From: an uncultured Saprospiraceae bacterium
Lineage (GTDB): Bacteria > Bacteroidota > Bacteroidia > Chitinophagales > Saprospiraceae
DNA: 15,494 nt
Direction of reading: 5' to 3'
NCBI GenBank assembly: GCA_937967535.1
Contig: CALCMV010000196.1
Coordinates: 1 to 15,494 of the forward strand
How positions within the stretch are numbered: position 1 is the stretch's first letter; each line of letters starts with the position of its first letter. The position numbers and the translations under genes were made by a program. The notes under the pieces are model-generated. The model saw nothing but the letters and a program-made list of their open reading frames with translations. It searched no databases and was not told the origin of the DNA. This document shows, one piece after another, positions 8,024 through 14,899 of the stretch.

Positions 8024-8055
8024 TTGATGTATTGAGTGATTATTTTCTACTTTTG
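8024..8055 (+). promoter_or_regulatory. Candidate rfbA promoter: TTG-N21-TAnnTTTG
   Basis: TTG (8024-8026) and TACTTTTG (8048-8055), 21 nt apart, fit the Bacteroidota promoter pattern on the + strand. The box is about 245 nt from the rfbA ATG, but the 165-bp inverted-repeat element at 8108-8272 lies between. Without that element and one 5-bp target copy, the leader would be about 75 nt. Confidence 0.45.
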
Positions 8056-8107
8056 CCGTCAAATTAAGCGTTGTCATTTTTCTCTACAAAATAAATAAAA
8101 ATAAATA

Positions 8108-8272
8108 ACTGATGTTACGTAAAACACTTGATTTGGATATTCAAAAATGTTTTTCACTAAAATAGTCAGCAGTCTATCAGTCCGCAGACCGCAGTCATAC
8201 GTGAAACACGCTCGCGTCCAACTGCGGACTGCGGACTGACAAGCTGCGGACGTGTTACTGCGTAACATCAGT
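8108..8272. mobile_element. MITE-like element with 12-bp terminal inverted repeats and internal hairpin
   Basis: The ends are perfect inverted repeats, ACTGATGTTACG (8108-8119) against CGTAACATCAGT (8261-8272). Similarity continues inward with a small gap, so the imperfect ends are about 20 bp. AAATA flanks both sides (8103-8107 and 8273-8277), a possible 5-bp target duplication, although the AT-rich setting weakens this. Inside, an 18-bp inverted repeat (8178-8195 against 8221-8238, one mismatch) made of CAGTCCGC-type words closes a 25-nt loop. No coding capacity is visible. It ends 28 nt before the rfbA ATG. It could instead be a large regulatory palindrome; clean ends plus flanking repeats favour a non-autonomous transposon. 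Confidence 0.6.
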
Positions 8273-8300
8273 AAATAATTCGTACCCCACAACTCGAACT

Positions 8301-9161
8301 ATGAAAGGAATTATCCTCGCCGGTGGACTCGGCACACGACTTTTCCCCCTAACGCTGGCAGTCAGTAAGCAACTGATGCCTGTGTACGACAAACCGATGA
8401 TTTACTACCCGCTTTCGACCCTGATGATGGCGGGTATCAACGAAATTTTGATTATTTCGACCCCTTACGATTTGCCGAATTTTGAAAAATTGCTCAAAGA
8501 CGGCTCACAATTTGGCTGCAAATTGAGCTATAAAGCGCAGCACGAACCTAATGGCTTGGCACAGGCATTTGTATTGGGCGAAGAATTTATCGGAAATGAT
8601 AAAGCGGCACTTATCTTGGGCGATAATATTTTCTACGGAACAGGCTTGAGACAATTGATGCAAAACAGTTCTGACCCGAATGGAGGAGTGGTGTTTGCCT
8701 ATCAAGTCGCTGACCCTGAACGCTACGGCGTAGTGGAGTTTGACCAAGATTTTACGGCACTTTCTATCGAAGAAAAACCCGCCAAACCTAAGTCTAATTA
8801 TGCTGTACCGGGCTTGTATTTTTATGATAATTCGGTGATTGAAGTTGCCAAAAACCTAAAACCAAGCCCACGCGGTGAGTACGAAATTACGGATGTCAAC
8901 AAATATTATCTCGAACGCGGAGAATTAAAAGTCGGACTACTCGATAGGGGAACGGCTTGGCTGGATACGGGTACCCATCAGTCGCTCATGCAGGCAGGAC
9001 AATTCATACAAGTTATCGAAGAAAGACAAGGTTTGAAAATCGGTTGCCCGGAAGAAGTGGCTTACGAAATGGGCTTCATCAACGAAGACGAACTCCGCGA
9101 GCAGGCTAACCGTTTACGAAAGAGTGGTTATGGGGAATATTTGTTGGGATTATTGAAATAG
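8301..9161 (+). CDS. rfbA: Glucose-1-phosphate thymidylyltransferase
   Basis: The 286-residue enzyme makes dTDP-glucose from dTTP and glucose-1-phosphate, the first step toward dTDP-L-rhamnose and related surface sugars. Its start MKGIILAGGLGTRLFPLT holds the nucleotide-binding GGLGTR loop (residues 8-13). LGDNIFYG has Asp108 for metal binding. EEKP (157-160), RGEYEITDVN (191-200) and LDTGTH (221-226) are RmlA-type signatures. Length and order match RmlA/RfbA closely. The usual partners rfbB, rfbC and rfbD are not in this window, so the pathway is split or the gene moved. It is transcribed divergently from the carboxyltransferase-like gene behind a MITE-like element, and converges on the CoiA-like gene. 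Confidence 0.96.
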   Translation: MKGIILAGGLGTRLFPLTLAVSKQLMPVYDKPMIYYPLSTLMMAGINEILIISTPYDLPNFEKLLKDGSQFGCKLSYKAQHEPNGLAQAFVLGEEFIGNDKAALILGDNIFYGTGLRQLMQNSSDPNGGVVFAYQVADPERYGVVEFDQDFTALSIEEKPAKPKSNYAVPGLYFYDNSVIEVAKNLKPSPRGEYEITDVNKYYLERGELKVGLLDRGTAWLDTGTHQSLMQAGQFIQVIEERQGLKIGCPEEVAYEMGFINEDELREQANRLRKSGYGEYLLGLLK

Positions 9162-9263
9162 CCTTCACGCACCTCTGACTCTTCAAGGAGAACCGCTACG
9201 CACAGGTCTTTTTGAACTTGTCCGCGATAACTATCGGGATGAACTTGTACTTGAACTTAAAAA

Positions 9264-9363
9264 GCCGTCCACAGTTGATCAGTCCACCATCCGCCCTTAG
9301 TTGCGAGGCTGTTAACTCCCACCGACTAAGAGCAGATTGTGGTCTGACCAACTGACAGACGGC
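9264..9363. repeat. 100-bp imperfect palindrome, related in words to the element before rfbA
   Basis: The arms at 9264-9285 (GCCGTCC, then CAGTTG, then TCAG) and 9341-9363 pair with a few mismatches and one gap. A second stem, CTTAGT (9296-9301) against ACTAAG (9325-9330), is nested inside. The left arm resembles the inner arm of the 8108-8272 element, sharing CAGT..ATCAGTCC and a later CCGC. It may be a decayed relative of that element; the similarity is too low to be certain. Confidence 0.5.
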
Positions 9364-9398
9364 ATATCTAAAAAACCCAAACTAGACAAATTAAGTCG

Positions 9399-9475
9399 AA
9401 GTTTAAGAATAAGTTTAAGTTTAAAATGATGCTTTGGCTTCGCCAAAAATTGTATTTGAACTTAATCTTAAACTT
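9399..9475. terminator. Candidate bidirectional terminator between rfbA and the CoiA-like gene
   Basis: Outer arms at 9399-9416 and 9458-9475 pair at 16 of 18 positions and are AT-rich. Inside sits a tight hairpin TTTGGC (9433-9438), loop TTC, GCCAAA (9442-9447). Its position between two convergent genes fits a shared transcription end. The T-tracts are short, so this is a structural inference. Confidence 0.5.
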
Positions 9476-9483
9476 GAACTTTC

Positions 9484-10152
9484 TCAAGATTCAAAAATTG
9501 CTTTTTGGTAATGAACTTGACTAAGATTTTCGGTCAACTTGTTGATGCTTCCTCTTAGTTCGAGTATTTCTATTAAATTTTTGGGGAAATTATAACCTTC
9601 TAAAATCAAATCATTTACGCGGTTTTTTAATGCGATAAATGTACGACTCAATTTATTTTCAAAAATCAATTTAATCACTTCCTTATCACTCATCGTTTCA
9701 TAGCTTTTCACTTCATTTTCCGGTACTTCTTCTTGTGAATGATAGGGGTTCGGCGTAGCTGTACCCGTAAAAAATTGCATACCATTGTAGGCAAGCGTAC
9801 TCGTCCATGCCTGAACGATAGGTTCTTTTTTTGCTTGCGTAAAACTAATACGCTCAATACTTTCTGCTTTGTTGTGGTCATTGCAAAGTAGGCACGACAC
9901 ATTATCTTCACGTTTGGCATGAGAGAAATGTGCGTGTTTTTTATCGCCCACCTTCAGTACTAATGGTGTTTTACAAAACGGACAGCCATACGATTTTTTA
10001 TTATTTTGAATCGCTATTTTCAACTTATCCAGTACTTGTGGACTTTGTTTTAGCCAATAATCAGCCTGTTCGATTTTTCCTGTATTGAAATTATAAATTT
10101 CATTCATACGGAAATCATGTATGTTAGGCTCTAAATTGTTGCGGGTAATCAT
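9484..10152 (-). CDS. CoiA-like zinc-motif protein, possibly shortened or chimeric
   Basis: The 222-residue protein has an N-terminal metal-binding pattern: CPFC (Cys57, Cys60), then LVLKVGDKKHAHFSH (His75, His78), then CLLC (Cys87, Cys90) and HNKAESIER. This CxxC...HFxH layout is seen at the front of competence protein CoiA and of related Bacteroidota proteins, where a nuclease domain normally follows. Here no PD-(D/E)XK motif can be seen after it. Residues 105-222 are Lys/Glu-rich and largely helical in character and match nothing I know. The gene may therefore have lost its catalytic part or been joined to an unrelated tail. CoiA acts on incoming single-stranded DNA during transformation; whether this protein does is unknown. 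A good promoter lies 118 nt upstream, and the gene converges on rfbA. Confidence 0.6.
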   Translation of the reverse strand: MITRNNLEPNIHDFRMNEIYNFNTGKIEQADYWLKQSPQVLDKLKIAIQNNKKSYGCPFCKTPLVLKVGDKKHAHFSHAKREDNVSCLLCNDHNKAESIERISFTQAKKEPIVQAWTSTLAYNGMQFFTGTATPNPYHSQEEVPENEVKSYETMSDKEVIKLIFENKLSRTFIALKNRVNDLILEGYNFPKNLIEILELRGSINKLTENLSQVHYQKAIFES

Positions 10153-10269
10153 GCCTAATTATTTTATTACAAATTATTTGTTTATATTTTTTTGAAATAA
10201 AAGATTGAAAATCAATGAATTAATAGATGATTAATGAATTAATCCTCATTTGATTGTTTCAATTATTAG

Positions 10270-10300
10270 CAAATTTAAAACAAAAAAACGAAATAAGCAA
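10270..10300 (-). promoter_or_regulatory. Promoter for the CoiA-like gene: TTG-N20-TAAATTTG on the - strand
   Basis: Read on the - strand, TTG (10300-10298) and TAAATTTG (10277-10270) are 20 nt apart and match the Bacteroidota consensus. The start codon is 118 nt downstream. Confidence 0.5.
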
Positions 10301-10543
10301 TTTTTTGATTACATTTTTTTGTTTTACTAAGAACAAAAATTTTAAAATGATACGCAAAATGCACTTTATTAATGATTTATGAAACTTTAAGTTCTAATTT
10401 TATTTAAAATTAAAATGTTTGACATCAAAAGAATTACACTAAAAAGTGTATTATTCATGTTATGGGTATGCAATACAAAACTATTCATTTCGTCAAAATT
10501 CAAAATTCACTGATTAGGTGTGGCAAAATTCATTTCGATTTCG

Positions 10544-10551
10544 TATTTTTG
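10544..10551 (+). promoter_or_regulatory. Candidate -7 box TATTTTTG for tRNA-Ala
   Basis: It matches TAnnTTTG on the + strand 72 nt before the mature tRNA, which would leave a processed 5' leader. No clear TTG -33 box is visible. Confidence 0.35.
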
Positions 10552-10622
10552 TCTTTCTGTTAAATGAATGAGAAATGTGCTATTCAAAATTCAGTCATTC
10601 ACTCGTTCAAAATTGACAAAAA

Positions 10623-10700
<78 letters not shown>

Positions 10701-10705
10701 TTTTT

Positions 10706-10787
10706 AAATGAGTAAATGAATAGATGAGTAAATGCTCTTATTATTGAAAGCATTTACTCATTTCATCATTTATTCATCTACTCATTT
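10706..10787. repeat. Large imperfect inverted repeat just after tRNA-Ala
   Basis: The left arm 10706-10735 (AAATGAGTAAATGAATAGAT and onward) pairs with the right arm 10750-10787, which carries about 8 extra bases. There are two mismatches over roughly 29 paired positions and a loop of about 14 nt. Both arms are built of ATGAGTAA-type words, also present at 3174-3194. It may end the tRNA transcript. The flippase-like gene starts 8 nt later. Confidence 0.65.
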
Positions 10788-10795
10788 ACTTTCCA

Positions 10796-11839
10796 TTGAG
10801 TCAACTCAAAACAAGGGTAAAATCTCACCTCAAGCGCGGCAAACGTGCGGTAGACTACATCCGCAAACGCCGTCGGCTCAATCTACTCATCAAACTCATC
10901 GTGGGGGGCTTGCTATTGTGGGCTTTGTATGCACAAATCATTGTTAAAGAGAACATTAGCGAGATTTGGGCGACCTTTCGGAATGAACTGCAAGGTGGGC
11001 AATTATGGCTTTTGGGCTTGGTGTTTTTGCTGATGCCCCTCAATTGGTCGCTCGAAACGATGAAGTGGCAACGCTTGGTAGAAACCATTGAGAAAGTGCC
11101 ATTCTTTAGAGCATTTCAGGGTATTTTGGCGGGTGTCACGCTATCCATTTTCACACCCAACCGACTCGGCGAATACGGCGGACGCATCCTCGTAGTGAAA
11201 CCCGAAAATAAAATCGCTACGGTAGTGGCTACGGCAGTGGGGAGTTTTAGTCAGTGGGTCGTGTTGTTGGTGGCGGGTATGGCGGGTTTGTCGTATTTTG
11301 TTTCGGAGAATCTTGAGGTGGATTATCTGGTGATGTTGGGTACGGCGATTTCGACGATTATGTTGTCGCTGCTATTGGTATTGTTTTATTTGAATGTGGA
11401 TTTGGCGATTCCTTTGTGCAAAAAAATCCCTTATATTCGTCGTTTTGTGAAGCATTTTGAGGTGCTGAATCGCTATACTGCCGCTACGCTGCTGATGGTC
11501 TTGTTTATTTCTGCTTCGCGGTATTTTGTCTATTCGCTGCAATACTATTTGTTGCTCTTGTTTTTTGGTATCGAAGTGCCGTTTTTGTTGGGCATGGCGA
11601 GTATTGCCTTGATATTTTTTGTGCAGACAAGTGTGCCGCTACCGCCTGTGTATGGCTTGGCGGTGCGCGGGAATGTGGCATTGCGCGTATGGGCGTTTTT
11701 TACGACCAATACGCTAGGGATTTTGTCTTCTACTTTTGGCTTGTGGTTGATTAATGTGATACTTCCTGCACTTGTAGGTATGCTGTTTATCAGTAGTTTA
11801 AATATTTTGAAATCTTTTGGGTATGAGGAGAAGGAGTGA
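10796..11839 (+). CDS. Lysylphosphatidylglycerol synthase transmembrane-like / UPF0104 flippase-like membrane protein
   Basis: The 347-residue protein has a basic N-terminus followed by about eight hydrophobic helices (about 31-48, 71-87, 105-122, 140-165, 175-196, 225-245, 250-285 and 305-340). It carries the family block GVTLSIFTPNRLGEYGGR (about 112-130) and, toward the end, SVPLPPVYGLAVRGNVALRVW. This is the membrane module (PF03706) found in the flippase half of MprF and in many stand-alone proteins proposed to move lipid-linked molecules across the inner membrane. The substrate is unknown. The start is probably TTG at 10796; the next in-frame ATG would remove the first membrane helices. 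The stop overlaps a GTG that opens a 48-codon reading frame. Confidence 0.85.
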   Translation: MSQLKTRVKSHLKRGKRAVDYIRKRRRLNLLIKLIVGGLLLWALYAQIIVKENISEIWATFRNELQGGQLWLLGLVFLLMPLNWSLETMKWQRLVETIEKVPFFRAFQGILAGVTLSIFTPNRLGEYGGRILVVKPENKIATVVATAVGSFSQWVVLLVAGMAGLSYFVSENLEVDYLVMLGTAISTIMLSLLLVLFYLNVDLAIPLCKKIPYIRRFVKHFEVLNRYTAATLLMVLFISASRYFVYSLQYYLLLLFFGIEVPFLLGMASIALIFFVQTSVPLPPVYGLAVRGNVALRVWAFFTTNTLGILSSTFGLWLINVILPALVGMLFISSLNILKSFGYEEKE

Positions 11840-11982
11840 GTTTAATAACCGCCCGCGAACTACTCCGAAAATATTACTATTTGATTGATAAGATGACTTG
11901 GAATGGGCAGTCGCATCAGTCGTTTTTTATTGGGCATGGGGAACTTGTGGACGGTGGGGTTTTTCGGTTTTATTTGAGGTGA
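11836..11982 (+). CDS. Possible small protein, 48 residues, translationally coupled to the flippase-like gene
   Basis: GTG at 11836-11838 overlaps the TGA of the flippase-like gene, the overlap typical of coupled genes. The frame runs 48 codons (V/MSLITARELLRKYYYLIDKM and onward, ending GVFRFYLR). The composition looks protein-like, with a helical front and a strand-like GHGELVDGGVFRFYLR end. I do not recognise a family. It may be the front piece of a once longer gene, or chance. Confidence 0.35.
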   Translation: MSLITARELLRKYYYLIDKMTWNGQSHQSFFIGHGELVDGGVFRFYLR

Positions 11983-12120
11983 ATTTGGCATCAGGAAAAG
12001 AATAATAAATAAAATTGGATATTCATCTGAATTTTTTTTTCAATTGACACAGGCTTTTTTATTGATTTGGTTTGATTGGGATGGAGGTGTTATAATCTTG
12101 TCTTAGGTTTTACTTTTTGA

Positions 12121-12180
12121 ACCAACTTCGAAAATCCGTTCTCCTAAAGTTGCACATTGCACATACAAATATATCACTGT
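12121..12180 (-). repeat. Leader/promoter repeat, copy A (orphan)
   Basis: Core 12141-12177, read on the - strand: TATATTTG (12173-12166), then a GTGCAACTTTAGGAG-type leader and an ACGGATTTTCG block. It matches copy B closely and copies C and D more loosely. Unlike the other three, it has no TTG at -33 and no - strand gene follows it, so it looks like a remnant. Confidence 0.7.
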
Positions 12181-12187
12181 AAACATT

Positions 12188-12222
12188 AAACGACAGTAAT
12201 TTCAAGAAAATTACTGCCGTTT
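12188..12222. terminator. Hairpin after the small secreted protein gene
   Basis: The stem AAACGACAGTAATTT (12188-12202) pairs with 12208-12222 at 14 of 15 positions around a 5-nt loop. It starts 8 nt beyond the - strand stop. T-rich sequence follows on the + side and a weaker one on the - side, so it could end transcripts from either direction. Confidence 0.6.
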
Positions 12223-12229
12223 AGTTTTA

Positions 12230-12586
12230 TTATTCTTTCCTTTTTTTTAGTAAATAATGATATACGTTCTGATTACCAATTGTGAGTGTATATGCAGTTA
12301 CAAAATCATAACCATTTTTACTCATAAAATTTAGAGCATCTATCATCGAATTGAACGATGTGAGTTTTCCATTTTCATCTTTGACTTGGGTGTCCTTTGT
12401 CTTGAATATTTTGTTTCTTTGTCCAAAATCAATTTGAATCGTGACTTTTGTGCTTAACAATTTACCTGTTCCAACAATTCGCACATATTCAACATCGATT
12501 TCAGATATTGGTACGTCATTAACTGTTTGAGAAAATACAGTAGTAGAAATTGATAGGATTAGGAAAAGTAACATTTGTTTTAACAT
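12230..12586 (-). CDS. Small secreted protein of unknown function
   Basis: The 118-residue protein starts with a clear signal peptide, MLKQMLLFLILSISTTVFSQ, with cleavage likely after ...FSQ or close to it. The mature part of about 98 residues looks like alternating strands. It ends in SFNSMIDALNFMSKNGYDFV and NVYHYLLKKRKE, a layout (helix 'aLnfms..GydfV', final strand 'yhYlLkK') that recalls small DUF4177-like proteins. I would not name it on that. It is preceded by copy B of the leader repeat, which gives a predicted 170-nt 5' leader, and followed by a hairpin. The context is a toxin/stress island, but nothing shows it is a toxin or antitoxin. Confidence 0.75.
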   Translation of the reverse strand: MLKQMLLFLILSISTTVFSQTVNDVPISEIDVEYVRIVGTGKLLSTKVTIQIDFGQRNKIFKTKDTQVKDENGKLTSFNSMIDALNFMSKNGYDFVTAYTLTIGNQNVYHYLLKKRKE

Positions 12587-12720
12587 AACATGATTTTTTA
12601 ACTCCTACTCGTCAGGCTTTTCGGATTTCGCCCCGTTTTTTTTACTTGGTTTCTGGACTCCAAATTTATGATAATTTTCTCTTCTTTAGAATTGAAACTA
12701 ATCTTTTTATGTTGAAAACA

Positions 12721-12795
12721 AACTCTCGAAAAGCCCGTTCCTCTGAAGTTACACATCACACACACAAATATATCACAATCATTCAATTATGCAAA
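12721..12795 (-). promoter_or_regulatory. Leader/promoter repeat, copy B, driving the small secreted protein gene
   Basis: On the - strand TTTG (12795-12792), 19 nt, TATATTTG (12772-12765) is a full Bacteroidota promoter. The predicted transcript then runs AACTTCAGAGGAACGGGC through the shared repeat core (12741-12776) and on to the ATG at 12586. The GGGCTTTTCG at its front can pair with CGAAAAGCC about 110 nt later (the pairing segments are 12727-12735 and 12615-12623). Confidence 0.6.
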
Positions 12796-12833
12796 ATAGT
12801 TGTACGGCTTTTTCGGAAATGTGGTATCAAAAA

Positions 12834-13136
12834 TCAAGGAGTCACCACCACCTCCACCCGAAACTCCACCCCCAGTGCGATATTCATTTTAGCCAATACA
12901 TCAAAATTTAATACTTTTGTTCCTCTAAAAAGTTCGGTCAGGTAGCCTGTGGAGGTGCCGATGCGTTGGGCGAGTTCTTCGCGGCTGATATTTTGAGTTT
13001 CCATACTACGCTCAATACCACTTAGGAAAGCAAAGTGCAGACGTGTTTTTTCCAGTTCATAGCGTTCTTCGGGTGTATCAATACTCAGAAGGCTTTTTGC
13101 TCTGGATTGGATTGGATTATTCAATTTCATATTCAT
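12834..13136 (-). CDS. XRE-family helix-turn-helix antitoxin of a HigBA/RelE-type pair
   Basis: The 100-residue protein has a helix-turn-helix at about 51-73 (SREELAQRIGTSTGYLTELF) followed by VLNFDVLAKMNIALGVEFRV, the usual ending of XRE antitoxins. Such proteins bind both their toxin and their own promoter. It is the second gene of the pair: its ATG lies 20 nt inside the toxin gene, so translation is probably coupled. The N-terminal 45 residues are longer than a minimal antitoxin and probably form a helical toxin-binding arm. Copy B of the leader repeat begins right after its stop. Confidence 0.85.
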   Translation of the reverse strand: MNMKLNNPIQSRAKSLLSIDTPEERYELEKTRLHFAFLSGIERSMETQNISREELAQRIGTSTGYLTELFRGTKVLNFDVLAKMNIALGVEFRVEVVVTP

Positions 13137-13512
13137 AGCTGCCTACTTTTTGAATGATTTTTTTAATTTCTTTTGTCAATTTTTGGGATTTTTTACGCGC
13201 TAAAATCTCCCCCATAATGATGTGAAATTCTCCGTCAATATCATAGGTTTTGCAGTAAATCCGGGTATTTTCACTGCCTTTAAACAATTTTATCGCATAA
13301 ACATCCTTCGTGGCATCCGAGATAGCTTCTTTTCCAAAAATATCTTTAGTCGGTTGTTCATTCAAAATGATATAAACGACATATTTGAATTTCTTGATGT
13401 ATCGCTCGCTACTTTCCAAGACATCCATGATTAAATTGGCGTTTTCAGCATCAATATACAAGTGTCTTGGTTTTGTGTCGCCACTTTCTATGTAAATATA
13501 CGGTCTTTTCAC
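13117..13512 (-). CDS. RelE/HigB-like toxin, first gene of a toxin-antitoxin pair
   Basis: The 131-residue protein ends in VYAIKLFKGSENTRIYCKTY, GEFHIIMGEILARKKSQKLTKEIKKIIQKV. This recalls the C-terminal strands and final helix of RelE/HigB ribosome-dependent mRNA interferases ('R..y.......illhgf.KK....p..ei..a'). The front half (YIYIESGDTKPRHLYIDAENANLIMDVLESS) is longer than in classic HigB. The toxin-before-antitoxin order and the overlap with an XRE gene match HigBA. The start is GTG at 13512; no ATG lies in frame before residue 29. Copy C of the leader repeat sits about 90 nt upstream with a promoter. Toxicity and mechanism are inferred, not shown. Confidence 0.75.
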   Translation of the reverse strand: MKRPYIYIESGDTKPRHLYIDAENANLIMDVLESSERYIKKFKYVVYIILNEQPTKDIFGKEAISDATKDVYAIKLFKGSENTRIYCKTYDIDGEFHIIMGEILARKKSQKLTKEIKKIIQKVGSYEYEIE

Positions 13513-13570
13513 GAGAAAAGTTTGTTAGGTCAATGGTTTTATAAAATGTTGAGTTAGAAATTCTTCGGGT

Positions 13571-13649
13571 ATAAAAAGCCAATCCCTCTGAAGCTACCCA
13601 CCAACTCAAAAGTACATCACATCAACAAAATATCCAAATGAAATGCAGC
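13571..13649 (-). promoter_or_regulatory. Leader/promoter repeat, copy C, driving the RelE/HigB-like toxin operon
   Basis: On the - strand TTTG (13638-13635), 20 nt, TACTTTTG (13614-13607) is a full promoter, about 95 nt before the toxin GTG. The leader runs GGTGGGTAGCTTCAGAGGGA. 28 nt (13604-13631) and the adjoining 18 nt (13632-13649) are identical to copy D. The repeat ends 3 bp from the hipA stop codon. Confidence 0.65.
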
Positions 13650-13651
13650 TT

Positions 13652-14899
13652 TCACCTTTCAAATGCGCTCTCTATAAACGTCAGTTCTTGATTTGAAATA
13701 TTCATTTGATTTGCCCTTTCTTTCCATTGGCTGACAATTTCTTTGGTCTGATTGATGAAGTCTTTTGCCTCCTTTTCCTTCCATCTGAAATAATCTATGA
13801 CCTCCATACACAAATCAAAATCAAGGCTATTATCATCTTCTGAAATATTCAAACTCAAGCCTATTCCTTTTTCAGTCGGATTGATATCATAAGCCGGAGA
13901 AAGTCGCCATCCGGTTTTGGAGAGTAGAAAGCCGTGATTTCTCAAATGGTCGTCGGTGTTGGATATGGCAACAGAAAATACGATTCTGCGCCACAACTCT
14001 CTGATGTCGGCATTGGGTTCGGCTCCATATTGCTCTATGAGTTCGACCAACTCAAGATAACTGCCACCTTCTTTATAATTGTAGCCGTCTTTGTAGCCCA
14101 ATAAAGACATAGCAGAGGCAAAATGAATACGTCGATTATCACTTGTCCTATCGAACCTTTTTGTTAGAAATGTATGTTGTTTTTGGGAATAGATTTTAGC
14201 TTGTGCAGTGGCTACATTGATGCCCAATTCGTGCGCCATTTGGTTGACAATGAACTCCCAAGCCCCGCTATTTTTATCATCATTCTTACTTGGAAATTTC
14301 GCTATCCACAGGTGTCCGCTTGGGTCTATAACACTTGCTTTTGGTCTTGCCCCGCCCAAAGATGAACCCGGCGCCATCAACATCATCAACCACTTTTGAG
14401 CTTCTTTATCTTCAAAAAAATCATCATCTTCGACCCTCAAACTCGCTTGTTCCAATGCCCTTATACGCGCAAATGGCGGCACTTTATGGTCTTGATTTGA
14501 TAGAAAGTCGCCGTCCTCGTCCAATTTAAATCTCAATGCGCCCATTCTTGTTTCGTCATTTACGCCGAGTAAAAAATCGGATTCCGTCAGTCTTTTTTTG
14601 GCTTGTTTTGTTTGACGCGATATGATGGCTTCTCTGCGTTCCATCAACATTCTTCCCCATCTATCCGGCGATGAATCTAAAAATAATCCAAAATTGGATT
14701 TTTCATCCGTTACATATTGAGGACCTGCGTATAGTCTTAAGTCAGGGTCTATCTCTTGTGCATATCCGCTTTTAAGCCACGATTCCGAATATTCAAATGA
14801 GAAGACTTCTTCACCTCTTGATTTTTCGGCTCGTAATATTCCCATTTTTGATATTTCCGGCAAACCCAACCAATCTGCAAATACTATGATTTCTCTCAT
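13652..14899 (-). CDS. hipA: HipA-family serine/threonine kinase toxin
   Basis: The 415-residue protein shows the HipA layout. The N-domain contains FGLFLDSSPDRWGR (about 70-83). The loop APGSSLGGARPKA (176-188) corresponds to the nucleotide loop. TKRFDR (246-251) follows, then the catalytic NTDDHLRNHGF (Asp316, His318, Asn321) and the metal-binding SPAYDINP (Asp338). All active-site residues are present. E. coli HipA phosphorylates glutamyl-tRNA synthetase and slows growth, giving persistence; the target here is unknown. Length is close to the E. coli protein (440). It overlaps hipB by 4 nt (ATGA), so the two are one operon with the antitoxin first. Confidence 0.93.
   Translation of the reverse strand: MREIIVFADWLGLPEISKMGILRAEKSRGEEVFSFEYSESWLKSGYAQEIDPDLRLYAGPQYVTDEKSNFGLFLDSSPDRWGRMLMERREAIISRQTKQAKKRLTESDFLLGVNDETRMGALRFKLDEDGDFLSNQDHKVPPFARIRALEQASLRVEDDDFFEDKEAQKWLMMLMAPGSSLGGARPKASVIDPSGHLWIAKFPSKNDDKNSGAWEFIVNQMAHELGINVATAQAKIYSQKQHTFLTKRFDRTSDNRRIHFASAMSLLGYKDGYNYKEGGSYLELVELIEQYGAEPNADIRELWRRIVFSVAISNTDDHLRNHGFLLSKTGWRLSPAYDINPTEKGIGLSLNISEDDNSLDFDLCMEVIDYFRWKEKEAKDFINQTKEIVSQWKERANQMNISNQELTFIESAFER

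Larger units (their letters stand above)
9162..9483. other. Palindrome-rich intergenic region between convergent genes
   Basis: This 322-bp gap holds no gene. From left to right it has a small palindrome CGATAACTATCG (9224-9235), scattered GAACTTG/GAACTTA words (9214-9258), a 100-bp imperfect palindrome (9264-9363) and a nested stem-loop at 9399-9475. The last two are listed separately. Confidence 0.7.
11983..12229. other. Intergenic region with orphan leader repeat and palindrome
   Basis: No gene is visible on either strand. It contains the copy A repeat at 12121-12180 and the hairpin at 12188-12222. The rest is AT-rich with no further signal. Confidence 0.6.
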
